From contig JAWLDA010000006.1 of assembly GCA_041686855.1 (NCBI GenBank), forward strand, positions 124,001 to 188,000: 64,000 nt of DNA, read 5' to 3'. Positions 1 through 8,054 of the stretch are shown here, in pieces; within the stretch, counting starts at the first letter, position 1, and every line of letters starts with the position of its first letter. The notes beneath the pieces are model-generated. The model was not told the origin of the DNA. It made no database searches and saw only the letters and a program-made list of their open reading frames with translations. This DNA comes from JAWLDA01 sp041686855. GTDB lineage: Bacteria > Bacillota > Limnochordia > DTU080 > RSA5. The position numbers and the translations under genes are program-made.

Positions 1-592
1 GCCCGGAGAGAAGGCGCACCGTTCCAAACCTCCCGAAGAGTTTGCCATGCAGAAGCGGGAGGAGGCCCGGGCGGCTGCTGAGGTACTCGGCGCTGACGTC
101 TATTTTCTGCCGTACAAAGATGGCGAGCTCCCGGTGAACGATGAGGTGAAGTTTGCGCTGTGCGATATCATTCGTAAAGCGAAACCCACCGTCATCCTGA
201 CGCACTGGAAAGAGAGCATTCATAAAGATCACGAGTCGACCAGCCTCATCGCTGAAGACGCGCGCTTCTACGCCGCCATCCCCGCCTTTCAGCGAGAGGA
301 GCCGGCGCACGGAGCCTGGGGCTTCCTTTACTGTGAGAACTGGGAGGATCCCTTTGGCTTTCAGCCCGAGGTGTACGTTGATATCTCCGAGGTCTTCGAT
401 ACCTATGTAAAGGGGATGGAGCAGTACGAGCTCTTTCGCGGCGGGATCTCGTCTTTTCGCTACATCGACTACTATAAGGCTTTAGCCGTGACACGCGGTT
501 GTCTCTCAAACTGTCAGTATGCACAGACTTTGATGCGTCCCCGCGAGACACTGCAGACGAGCCATGCGGCCATTCCGGGGTTTGGTCTGTAA
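1..592 (+). CDS. PIG-L family deacetylase, 5' end cut by window edge
   Basis: The reading frame is open from base 2, so the gene begins before the window and its N-terminal metal motif is not visible. What remains (about 196 residues) looks like the C-terminal two thirds of a PIG-L/LmbE-type N-acetylglucosaminyl deacetylase. The THWKESIHKDHEST stretch matches the second metal-binding histidine region of the family (usually HPDH). It is followed by a typical tyrosine-rich tail containing RYIDYYKALAVTRG. PIG-L enzymes remove acetyl groups from GlcNAc-type sugars with a divalent metal. The exact substrate cannot be told from this fragment. The GNAT gene follows within 42 bases, so the two may be co-transcribed. 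Confidence 0.8.
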   Translation, partial: PGEKAHRSKPPEEFAMQKREEARAAAEVLGADVYFLPYKDGELPVNDEVKFALCDIIRKAKPTVILTHWKESIHKDHESTSLIAEDARFYAAIPAFQREEPAHGAWGFLYCENWEDPFGFQPEVYVDISEVFDTYVKGMEQYELFRGGISSFRYIDYYKALAVTRGCLSNCQYAQTLMRPRETLQTSHAAIPGFGL

Positions 593-633
593 CGATGAGG
601 GTGAAGACGTCCTTGAGTCATAGCCTGCAGGAG

Positions 634-1590
634 ATGGGTATTATCGTCAGGAGCTATCGCGGTGGAGACGAGCGTGGGATTCTCTCAGTTTGGAACCGAT
701 CCCTTGCGGTCGATCCCATCGACATGGATCGGTTTGTCCGCCAAGTCCTCTGCGACGTAAACTTTCGTCCCGAAGGCCTCATGGTTGCATGTGACGGCGA
801 TGAGGTGGTCGGTTTTGCCCTCGCCATTGCGCGGCGCGTACCGATCCTGGGCACCGATCTCGAGCCCGAGACGGGTTGGATCACCGCTTTGGGCGTCCAC
901 CCAAGTCGTCAAGGGCGCGGCATCGGTAGCGCTCTCCTCGATGCGGCAGAAGAGTTCCTCCGCAACGAAGGGAAAGAGCGCATCGACGTCTCGCCGTATG
1001 CGCCCAACTACTTTTGGCCGGGTGTCGACACGGAGGCGTACGCGCGGGCGTTCGCTCTGTTGGAAGCTCGCGGGTACCAGGCCCGTTACGTTGCGGCGGC
1101 CATGGATCGCAACCTCGTCGGATTCTCCATCCCCGACGACGTGCTCGCCGTTGAGGATCAACGCATTGCCGAAGGGTACACGTTCGCTTCGCTCGATCCG
1201 GCGTCGCTTTACGACGTGAGCGCCTTTGCCGAAGCCGAGTTTAGTCCGGACTGGGGCCGAGCGGTGCGAGAGGCTATCGCTGATGGAGTCCCCTGGGAGC
1301 AGATTATCTACGCGCGCGATCCACATGGCGCCGTCGTCGGCTTTGCAATGTACGGCTCATACTCGGGCACGATGGAACGGTTTGGACCCTTTGGCGTAGC
1401 TGGTTCGCAGAGAGGGAAGGGACTCGGAAAGATCCTTCTCTACCGATCGATGGAGGCTATGTCCGCCCGGGGGCTGCACGGCGCGTGGTTTTTGTGGACG
1501 GGTGAGAAGACCGCAGCCGGAGGGCTCTACCTTCGGGCGGGATTCGACGTGACACGACGCTTTCACGTGATGCAAAAGCGACTCACTTAA
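634..1590 (+). CDS. Tandem-domain GNAT acetyltransferase
   Basis: This 318-residue protein carries two GNAT folds. The first acetyl-CoA loop is near residues 90-100 (LGVHPSRQGRGIG). The second is near residues 260-280 (FGVAGSQRGKGLGKIL), followed by a LYLRAGF motif typical of the GNAT C-terminus. Double GNATs of this kind acetylate amines; the substrate is unknown. I place the start at the ATG at 634 because the protein then begins MGIIVRSY, as most GNATs do. An in-frame ATG at 595 is also possible and would nearly abut the upstream deacetylase gene. Pairing with a sugar deacetylase could suggest action on an amino sugar, but that is only inference. Confidence 0.8.
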   Translation: MGIIVRSYRGGDERGILSVWNRSLAVDPIDMDRFVRQVLCDVNFRPEGLMVACDGDEVVGFALAIARRVPILGTDLEPETGWITALGVHPSRQGRGIGSALLDAAEEFLRNEGKERIDVSPYAPNYFWPGVDTEAYARAFALLEARGYQARYVAAAMDRNLVGFSIPDDVLAVEDQRIAEGYTFASLDPASLYDVSAFAEAEFSPDWGRAVREAIADGVPWEQIIYARDPHGAVVGFAMYGSYSGTMERFGPFGVAGSQRGKGLGKILLYRSMEAMSARGLHGAWFLWTGEKTAAGGLYLRAGFDVTRRFHVMQKRLT

Positions 1591-1624
1591 GACGCCTTTT
1601 TAGAAAATGGGGGTGGCACACGTT

Positions 1625-2941
1625 ATGAATATCACCATTCAAAAAGTATGGCGCTCGTTTGCCATACTCATCGCCGCCTTGATGATCAGCTTAGTCACAG
1701 CGATGGGAGGCGTAGCCGCGGCCGGTACCGAGTCGGCGCCGACTAAGATCGTCGTTGGGCTGCCCGGAGGGAGCGCAGCGCACGCTCAAGATATTCTGGA
1801 GCGCTTCCGCGAACAAAACCCTGACATTGTCGTGGAGCCTCTGATCTTAGGGTGGACGAGCTTCTTTGAAAAGTTGCCGCTCATGTTGGTTTCAGGCGTC
1901 GCGCCAGACGTGTGGTACGGCGAATCGGGACGTGCGCTTGGTTGGTACGAATACGGTTTTACGGAAGATCTAAAACCGTATGTCGAGCGGGACTTGGATA
2001 CGGATGAGTTCTTTTTCCTCGATGCTGCCGAAGATCCCAATAGCGGAGCATGGACCGGGATCCCAAGCGACTTTCAAGTCACTTCGTTATTTTACAACAC
2101 GGCTCACTTCGACGCGAGCGGACTTCCGTTCCCCGATGAAACGTGGTCCATCGACCACATGAACGATGCGGCCAAAAAACTCACGGTTCCCGGGGATCTC
2201 GAGACGATGCGCTGGGGTTTTAACATGCAGCCCGAGTACATTACGGCCGGGTGGATGATGTGGATGAAGATGTTGGGAGGGAGTATTCTCGATGAAACCC
2301 GTACTCAGTCCCGACTTGATTCACCACAGAATACTGAGGCGCTCGACTCGATGTTGAGCATGATCTACGAGCAGCGGATTTCGCCCGCACCCGGATTATA
2401 CGGCTTTGCGCCGTGGGAGGCGGCGGTCAGCTTTCAAGAGGGCCGCTCTTCGATGATGTTCAATATCTATTCGTGGAATCGGAGCCTGCGTGAAGTGGGC
2501 ATGGAGACGTACAATGTCGCGATTCCCCCAGTCGGTACGACGGGGCAGCACTTCACGACGGCAGTACCCAACGTGTGGGTGATCAACGCGGACTCGTCCG
2601 ACGCCAAGAGAGAGGCCGCCTGGCGATGGGTGAAGTTCCAAATCGGTGAGGAGGCCCAACGCATCCGGATGGCTTCGGGCTCGGGCGTTCCGGTGAGTCG
2701 AGCGGTTGCTTTCGAGTTTGCAGAGCTACCGGGTCCGCCGACCAATCGGCGCGTCTACCTCGACAGTTACGCCTTTGCCGGCACATTGGAGGAGAATGCG
2801 GTCTGGGAGGAGTATCGCATGGCGATTGAGGCAGAGCTCCTGCCCGTCTGGGCGGAAGAGATCACGCCGGAGGCCGGTTTGCAAAACGCCGACCGCGAGG
2901 TCCGCCAGATCCTCCAGGAGCTACAGGAAGGGCTCTCCTAG
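1625..2941 (+). CDS. Extracellular solute-binding protein of a sugar-type ABC transporter (orphan)
   Basis: This 438-residue protein has a Sec signal peptide (basic start, hydrophobic core to about residue 28, AxA-like site near GGVAAAG). It continues as a family 1 (MalE-like) solute-binding protein: KIVVGLPGGSAAHAQDILERF, then APDVWYGESG, WTGIPSDFQVTSLFYN and a late AWRWVKFQ segment. Such proteins capture sugars or oligosaccharides outside the membrane and pass them to two permeases. No permease or ATPase gene adjoins it, so the partner must be elsewhere or the gene acts alone. I chose ATG 1625 over ATG 1607 because GGGGGTGG lies 8-9 bases upstream and the signal peptide then starts normally. 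Its stop overlaps the stop of rsuA by 4 bases. Confidence 0.88.
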   Translation: MNITIQKVWRSFAILIAALMISLVTAMGGVAAAGTESAPTKIVVGLPGGSAAHAQDILERFREQNPDIVVEPLILGWTSFFEKLPLMLVSGVAPDVWYGESGRALGWYEYGFTEDLKPYVERDLDTDEFFFLDAAEDPNSGAWTGIPSDFQVTSLFYNTAHFDASGLPFPDETWSIDHMNDAAKKLTVPGDLETMRWGFNMQPEYITAGWMMWMKMLGGSILDETRTQSRLDSPQNTEALDSMLSMIYEQRISPAPGLYGFAPWEAAVSFQEGRSSMMFNIYSWNRSLREVGMETYNVAIPPVGTTGQHFTTAVPNVWVINADSSDAKREAAWRWVKFQIGEEAQRIRMASGSGVPVSRAVAFEFAELPGPPTNRRVYLDSYAFAGTLEENAVWEEYRMAIEAELLPVWAEEITPEAGLQNADREVRQILQELQEGLS

Positions 2942-3660
2942 CGCTGGGCAAAAAGTTGATCGATTTCGATCTGCGTAAGGCGGCTGTACCTGCCGGGAGG
3001 GAGCTCTTCCGGCAGGCGCAGTGCGCCGATGCGCACGCGCTTAAGGGCCGTCACCTGCAGGCCGCACGCAGCAAACATCCGCTTCACTTGATGATATTTC
3101 CCCTCTGTTAACGTGACACTCGCCACGCCCGGCGGACCTGGCTCGACCGTCTCCAGCCGGGCGGGACGGGTCGTGTATCCATCACCAAGTACGATTCCCT
3201 CAGCAAAGCGCACATGGATGCCGGGTTGGAGGGCGCCGTCGAGCGTCACGAGGTACTCTTTTTCTACGGAATGATTGGGTGAAATGAGGCGATGGCACAG
3301 CTCGCCGTCGTCTGTCAGGATCAACAGCCCTTCCGTATCTTTGTCGAGCCGACCGGCTGGGAAAATCCGCCGGGCCAGCGCTGGAGGGAAGAGATCAAGG
3401 ACGGTGCGTTGCTTTGGATCCCGCGTGGCGGTGATCAATCCACTCGGCTTGTTGAGCAGCATCGTGACCGAGCCGACTTGGACGGGCTGGCCGTCTACGG
3501 CGAGGCTTTCGTCTGCGGCATCGACAGCGTACGCAGGATCGCGGGTGACAACGTCCGCCACACTGACGCGGCCGTCTCGGATGATTTGACGCACCTCTTT
3601 GCGGCTGCCAACCCCCGCTTGGGCCAACACTTTGTCCAGCCTCTCTGCACGTCGCTTCAC
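2938..3660 (-). CDS. rsuA: 16S rRNA pseudouridine synthase, RsuA/RluB family
   Basis: A 240-residue enzyme that isomerises a uridine in rRNA to pseudouridine. An N-terminal S4 RNA-binding domain (about residues 5-65, RLDKVLAQAGVGSRKE) precedes the catalytic domain, with the catalytic Asp in GRLDKDTEGLLILT. The C-terminal KYHQVKRMF motif also fits. RsuA normally modifies U516 of 16S rRNA and RluB a 23S position; the sequence leans to RsuA but I cannot exclude RluB-type specificity. The start codon is GTG at 3660. The gene converges on the binding-protein gene, sharing the four bases CTAG in which each strand carries a stop. Confidence 0.87.
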   Translation of the reverse strand: MKRRAERLDKVLAQAGVGSRKEVRQIIRDGRVSVADVVTRDPAYAVDAADESLAVDGQPVQVGSVTMLLNKPSGLITATRDPKQRTVLDLFPPALARRIFPAGRLDKDTEGLLILTDDGELCHRLISPNHSVEKEYLVTLDGALQPGIHVRFAEGIVLGDGYTTRPARLETVEPGPPGVASVTLTEGKYHQVKRMFAACGLQVTALKRVRIGALRLPEELPPGRYSRLTQIEIDQLFAQR

Positions 3661-3721
3661 GTCTCCAACATCCTCCTCGTCCTGTGGTTTCTGCCCTCAT
3701 TCAACGTCACTAGGGAGAATA

Positions 3722-3750
3722 CCCTTTGCAAGCGAGGAGTTTGCAAAGGG
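3722..3750. terminator. Hairpin between TPR gene and rsuA
   Basis: CCCTTTGCAA (3722-3731) and TTGCAAAGGG (3741-3750) form a perfect 10-bp stem with a 9-base loop. It lies in the 154-base gap after the TPR gene and before rsuA, both read leftwards. There is no strong T-run on either side, so this may be a processing or weak termination hairpin rather than a classical Rho-independent terminator. Confidence 0.4.
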
Positions 3751-3814
3751 GCCGGAGGAGGGCGCCTTGGAGAGCGTGGGCTCCCCCCGGCGACGCCCGC
3801 CCGGCCCAACAAGA

Positions 3815-6325
3815 CTACGCGGTGACTTTATCGATCGAATCTGGTGCCAAGGCGTCAACGTGAAACGGCTGGGAGAACGAAGGAAGGTTGAGTTGGGTCT
3901 TCGCCTCTGGCCGCTCTTGCGTCGTTCGCCGCATTTGAGGGCTCTGGGAGAGGACCTCGTTGACGGTCTCGACGAGGAGGCTCTGCGCCTGTCGTCGGAT
4001 CCGTTCGATGGGCGCCTCATAGGTGTTGACTGGCTCTTCTCCAATCCAGCGCTTTACCGCCTGGCGCATGCGGTTGGCAACTTCATTGCGGTCAATGCTC
4101 CCGGTCGTCAAAAAGAGGATGAGCGCCCGCTCCGTGAAGAGGATGTCTTCGACGAGTGCCGCATCTTCATGCGCGACGGCTGCTTCATGCACGCGATCGA
4201 GAGCCGCTGGGGCCGCTTGCCAATCGGATGAGAGGATGTGCTCGATTGCAATGAGGTACTCCATCCGATACGGTTTATCGATCACCTGAGCCACGCTCTC
4301 CAAGAGCGGGATCAGCTGATGTCCTTCGCGAATCTCGACGAGAATTTGCGCGATGCGGTACAGTTGAGGTGAGTGTGTTTCGCTGTGATTGACCGCTTCG
4401 GTCAGAAACGTAAAGGCGACGTCTTTCCGACCCACCTCGACGCACACCTCAGCGATCTTCATGTCAGTCGCCGCCGATGGTTCGGCTTGTTGAGCCCGTC
4501 GAAAGTACTCGTGTGCCTCTTTCTCACGGCTGGCCATAAGGTAGCATCCGCCGATCTGCACCAGTGGATCAGCCGTCTGGGATGAGAACGATAGGGCCTG
4601 GTCAAAGCAGACACCGGCGCGTTCTACGTCCCCTCGCTGCAGATGAATCGTGCCGCACCAAATCCAACCGTCGGGCTCCGAGCGATTGTCCAGCAAAAGG
4701 CTGGCGAAGACGTCCATCGCTTTGTCGAGATCGCCCGATTGCCACTTTTGGCGCCCCAGTTCAAGCGTCCGCAAGCGCCACGCATCCCTTACCCAGTCCT
4801 CGTCGGATCTGACGAGTGCGGCCCGCCAGCGGGCGATTTTGTCTTCAAGGGGAGCGTCGCTGGCATCGTACACGGCCGCCAACGTCGTCAGCATTTCAGC
4901 ATCATCCGGCGCCGTCGTAAGGGCTCGTTCGAGGACCTGCGCCGCTTCATTGGGCGGGTCCGCCAACAGTGAGAGAGTTACACGCAGTCGGGGCGCCCAG
5001 GGCTCTTCGCCATCAGTGGACGGAGCTCGATGAACGAGGGCGCGCGCCCCGGCGTTCTCGCCGAGCTGCACCTGTAGGCACGCGGCCCGAATCGCAGCCG
5101 TGCGGCCTTGCGCGACTTTCATCGACTCGGCGATGTCTAGGACGTGAGTCCACGCGGTAACCGCTTGTTCGAGGTCGTTCGCCAACTCCGAGGCGACGGC
5201 GACGTTCCAACTCGCGTCAAGTGCATTGTGGCCCTCCATCAAATCTCGCCACACGCCGATCGCTTTGGCGCTGTCGCCTTGGTCCCAGTGCACCTCGGCG
5301 GTGTGGAGTTGGAGGAGTTCGTGGAGGCGTTTGAGGTTGGGCTCGTCGGGAGTCGTCTCCAATCCGATGCGGCACCAGCGGAACGCGGCCTCCAAATCGC
5401 GGGCTTCCAGCGCTTCGAGCGCTCTGCGTTCGCAGGTCGCGCAGATCTTTTGGGCTTCATCTTGGCCGCCTTGAAGCTCCGCTGTCCGCCGCCACCACGC
5501 GATAGCGTCATCGTCGTTACCGAGGATTGCCTGCATATCCCCAAGGAGCCGTTGTAACTTGGCAGTGGCGGCGGTGGAGACTCCTTCTGAGGCTTCGCAA
5601 GCTTGCACGACGGTGGACAGGTGGGTGCACAACTCTTCGCTGGGTTGCGCGCTCACCGCGAGTTTGAGAATGTGTCCGATCCACGTGTTGTCAGGCTCTT
5701 TGGCGGCCTGTTCCATCAGGTGTACGAGCGCGGCGTTGGGAGTGGAAGAGGCTCCGATGGCACACGCTTCGAGCAAGACCCAGTCGTGCCTGCGCCTTTG
5801 CCACTCTTTTCCGGACGGCCTTTTCGAGAGGGTTTTGAGCGCCTTTTTCGGCTCCCCGCTTCTCAGTTGGGCGACAGCCGTATAGTAGCGCATTTCAGGA
5901 GTAGCGCCCGGGCAAAGAAGGGCCATCTCAAAGAGCAACAACGCGCGCTCCCTGGCCTCGAGCCGCCAGTGGCAGCGGGCCGTCTCAAAGGTGTAGAGGG
6001 CGTTTTGGGGGTTCCACCGCACGGCCTCTTCCAGACGCTCCAGTCCGCGCTTCAACGACTTCTTGGAGGCGCGGGACCCGATCGAGAGTTGGCTACGGGC
6101 GAAGTACGCGCTCGCGATGCGATCGTGGAGCTCGGCTCGCTCGGCCTCGTTCAGCTTGGCTCCGTCTTGACCGCCCTCGAGCGCAGCGCTCCACGTTTGA
6201 ATTGCCGCCCGGTAGCGCTGTTTTGCGAAGTGGGCGTCGCCTTGTTCGAGCGCCCGACGCACTTCCTCGGAGAGTGCGTTCGAACGGTCGCCGGCGGCGC
6301 CAGATACGGGGTCGTGATCAGCCAT
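3815..6325 (-). CDS. Large tetratricopeptide-repeat (TPR) protein
   Basis: An 836-residue protein made almost wholly of TPR-like helical hairpins. Examples are the N-terminal LEQGDAHFAKQRYRAAIQTW block and later repeats such as WIWCGTIHLQRGDVERAGVCF and PLVQIGGCYLMASREKEAHEYF. I see no signal peptide, membrane segment or enzymatic motif. TPR superhelices bind other proteins, so a scaffold role is the most that can be said. I start at the ATG at 6325 because AGGTGA lies 5 bases upstream; a GTG at 6334 is in frame but too close to the same site. The lipoprotein pair upstream on the same strand is a possible functional neighbour. Confidence 0.82.
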   Translation of the reverse strand: MADHDPVSGAAGDRSNALSEEVRRALEQGDAHFAKQRYRAAIQTWSAALEGGQDGAKLNEAERAELHDRIASAYFARSQLSIGSRASKKSLKRGLERLEEAVRWNPQNALYTFETARCHWRLEARERALLLFEMALLCPGATPEMRYYTAVAQLRSGEPKKALKTLSKRPSGKEWQRRRHDWVLLEACAIGASSTPNAALVHLMEQAAKEPDNTWIGHILKLAVSAQPSEELCTHLSTVVQACEASEGVSTAATAKLQRLLGDMQAILGNDDDAIAWWRRTAELQGGQDEAQKICATCERRALEALEARDLEAAFRWCRIGLETTPDEPNLKRLHELLQLHTAEVHWDQGDSAKAIGVWRDLMEGHNALDASWNVAVASELANDLEQAVTAWTHVLDIAESMKVAQGRTAAIRAACLQVQLGENAGARALVHRAPSTDGEEPWAPRLRVTLSLLADPPNEAAQVLERALTTAPDDAEMLTTLAAVYDASDAPLEDKIARWRAALVRSDEDWVRDAWRLRTLELGRQKWQSGDLDKAMDVFASLLLDNRSEPDGWIWCGTIHLQRGDVERAGVCFDQALSFSSQTADPLVQIGGCYLMASREKEAHEYFRRAQQAEPSAATDMKIAEVCVEVGRKDVAFTFLTEAVNHSETHSPQLYRIAQILVEIREGHQLIPLLESVAQVIDKPYRMEYLIAIEHILSSDWQAAPAALDRVHEAAVAHEDAALVEDILFTERALILFLTTGSIDRNEVANRMRQAVKRWIGEEPVNTYEAPIERIRRQAQSLLVETVNEVLSQSPQMRRTTQERPEAKTQLNLPSFSQPFHVDALAPDSIDKVTA

Positions 6326-6420
6326 CTTCGTCACCTACCTCAAGAATCAGTAAGTAGGACCACTGCATGCTATGAACTGTCACGTCAAATGGTGGTAGGA
6401 GCGTGAGGGCATTGCGGATA

Positions 6421-7950
6421 CTAGAGCCCAATCGCCATCCCGTACTCGGCTCCGACGAGGCGGACAATGCGCCACGCGTACTCTTTGCGTAGGCGCAAGG
6501 GGTCGCCCACGTTTCGACCAGCCAGCTCCGCGAGAATCCCCGGAACGTTGAGATCGCGGCCAACCTTTCTCACGAGGCTGCCGCTGATCGGCTCAGTGTG
6601 GGCGGCCCAGCGCGGTCCCGTAGCGCCCGAGGGGCGTACTTGGTTGAGATTGTCACGAATCCGTCGGGCGACGGCGCCTGCCTCCGACTGGCGGGTGTGA
6701 AGGAGTGTGTTCGCCAAGCTGTTGACGAACCCGTCGTGGAAGTCGACGACAAAGGCCAGGTTTGGCTGGGATTCGATTAGATCCCAAAGCTCTTGGGCGA
6801 TGTAGTAAGCAGGCCGCTTGCCTACGGGGAACATCCGGTTAAAGTCCTTCCCGCTAAGGACGGAGCCGGAGCGACTGAGGGTGCGCCGGTCACTTTCACA
6901 CGCGAGCTTATTCAACTCCGGCACAACGATGATCCGGCCGCGCGACAGCGTAATACCTCGATCGATCGCCTCCCGCAACGCGCGGTGGCCCGACTGCTCG
7001 TTCCCGTGAATGCAACCGACAAAGACCAACGTCGGTCCGGGGTTGGGAGAGTCGTACTGAATCACTTCGGTCTCAAACGGTGTGCCCGGTCGCAGCGCGC
7101 TGGTGGAGACGAAGGTCTCGCCGGCGTTTGGCTTCTCATCGGCGCTGCCGCAGAGGTAGTAGCCGCCGTCGTCAGCGAGGCGCTCGTCAAGCGTCGCGAG
7201 ACTCTTGGGGCCGAATTCACCGTCGACGTAGAGGTTGTAATCCTCCTGAAAGCGCCGAACGGCTCGCTCTGTGATGGGACCGTAGTCGCCGTCAATGCGA
7301 CCGGCGGAGTATCCGAGGTGGTTGAGGCTCTCTTGTACCGCCATTACCTGCTCACCCTGCATTCCCAGAGTGAGGTAACGGCACTGCGCGTACGAAAAGT
7401 GTGGGATGCCGGGGGGGACAGGGTCGGGAGTCGGACCGGGGGACGGTTCGTCGGAAGGCGTGATCTCGCACGCGCTCTCCGTCACCGTCACCTCTGTGAC
7501 GATCCAGGAGCTTCCTTGTTGCGTGAAGGTGGCGTTTCCGGTGCCCACGCACTCCGCTTGATTCCCGACGGAATCCGCGAAACGAAGGGTGAACGAACCC
7601 TTTGTGAGCGCGTCGCCGCCCCGCAAGGAGACGTCAGTGAGTTGAATCCCGATGTGGTTGGTCGACATGTCTGCCCACATCGTCTGAAGCCGCTCCATGA
7701 CGGCGGCCCTTCCTTGAGTCGATTCTCCTTGAAGTCCGTCGCCGTTTAGCACTTGGGCGACGACGGTTGAAGCGAGATACTCTTCGAGGGCACGTTCGTT
7801 CTGCGCTTCGCCGGCTTGGGCGATCTTGTCAATCGTCGCTTCGATTTGTGTCTTTTCGTTGAGTTGATAGTCAAGTCCGAAGAGTTGACACCCGGCTCCC
7901 ACGAGTACAACTGTGAGCAGGAGCGCTCCGAGTGTAACCTTGCGTGCCAT
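6421..7950 (-). CDS. Lipoprotein with NTF2-like, peptidoglycan-binding and M14/AstE-type zinc hydrolase domains (copy 1)
   Basis: A 509-residue lipoprotein with lipobox LVGAGC (Cys21). Residues about 30-165 look like an NTF2/SnoaL-type fold ending in a proline-rich linker. Next is a PG_binding_1 domain (LGMQGEQV, LGYSAGRIDGDYGP, RFQEDYNL). The C-terminal half is a zinc hydrolase of the M14/succinylglutamate-desuccinylase (AstE/AspA) type: GCIHGNEQSG supplies the HxxE pair, FNRMFP follows, DFHDGF supplies the third ligand and LAELAGR the likely catalytic Glu. This suggests an envelope-anchored peptidase or amidase acting on wall peptides; the substrate is inferred. The start at ATG 7950 has GGAG six bases upstream. 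Its paralog lies directly upstream. Confidence 0.85.
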   Translation of the reverse strand: MARKVTLGALLLTVVLVGAGCQLFGLDYQLNEKTQIEATIDKIAQAGEAQNERALEEYLASTVVAQVLNGDGLQGESTQGRAAVMERLQTMWADMSTNHIGIQLTDVSLRGGDALTKGSFTLRFADSVGNQAECVGTGNATFTQQGSSWIVTEVTVTESACEITPSDEPSPGPTPDPVPPGIPHFSYAQCRYLTLGMQGEQVMAVQESLNHLGYSAGRIDGDYGPITERAVRRFQEDYNLYVDGEFGPKSLATLDERLADDGGYYLCGSADEKPNAGETFVSTSALRPGTPFETEVIQYDSPNPGPTLVFVGCIHGNEQSGHRALREAIDRGITLSRGRIIVVPELNKLACESDRRTLSRSGSVLSGKDFNRMFPVGKRPAYYIAQELWDLIESQPNLAFVVDFHDGFVNSLANTLLHTRQSEAGAVARRIRDNLNQVRPSGATGPRWAAHTEPISGSLVRKVGRDLNVPGILAELAGRNVGDPLRLRKEYAWRIVRLVGAEYGMAIGL

Positions 7951-7995
7951 GTCGTTCTCCTTTCGTCGATAAGGGCGCGATGAATCGGCGATTGA

Positions 7996-8031
7996 GGTGT
8001 ACGCACCGGCGCTAGGACCGGCACGCACACC
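7996..8031. other. Imperfect hairpin between the two lipoprotein genes
   Basis: GGTGTACGCACCGG (7996-8009) faces CCGGCACGCACACC (8018-8031) around an 8-base loop, with 11 of 14 positions paired by Watson-Crick rules. It sits in the 104-base gap between the tandem lipoprotein genes. No T-run follows on the minus strand, so it may partly attenuate or stabilise the transcript rather than end it. Confidence 0.35.
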
Positions 8032-8054
8032 TTGTTTGACGCTGGTGTCGCCTT

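Noticed and set aside
6793..7749. 318-codon plus-strand open frame inside the first lipoprotein gene
   Set aside because: The opposite strand encodes well-supported domains with catalytic motifs; the plus frame gives an Arg- and Val-rich product without pattern.
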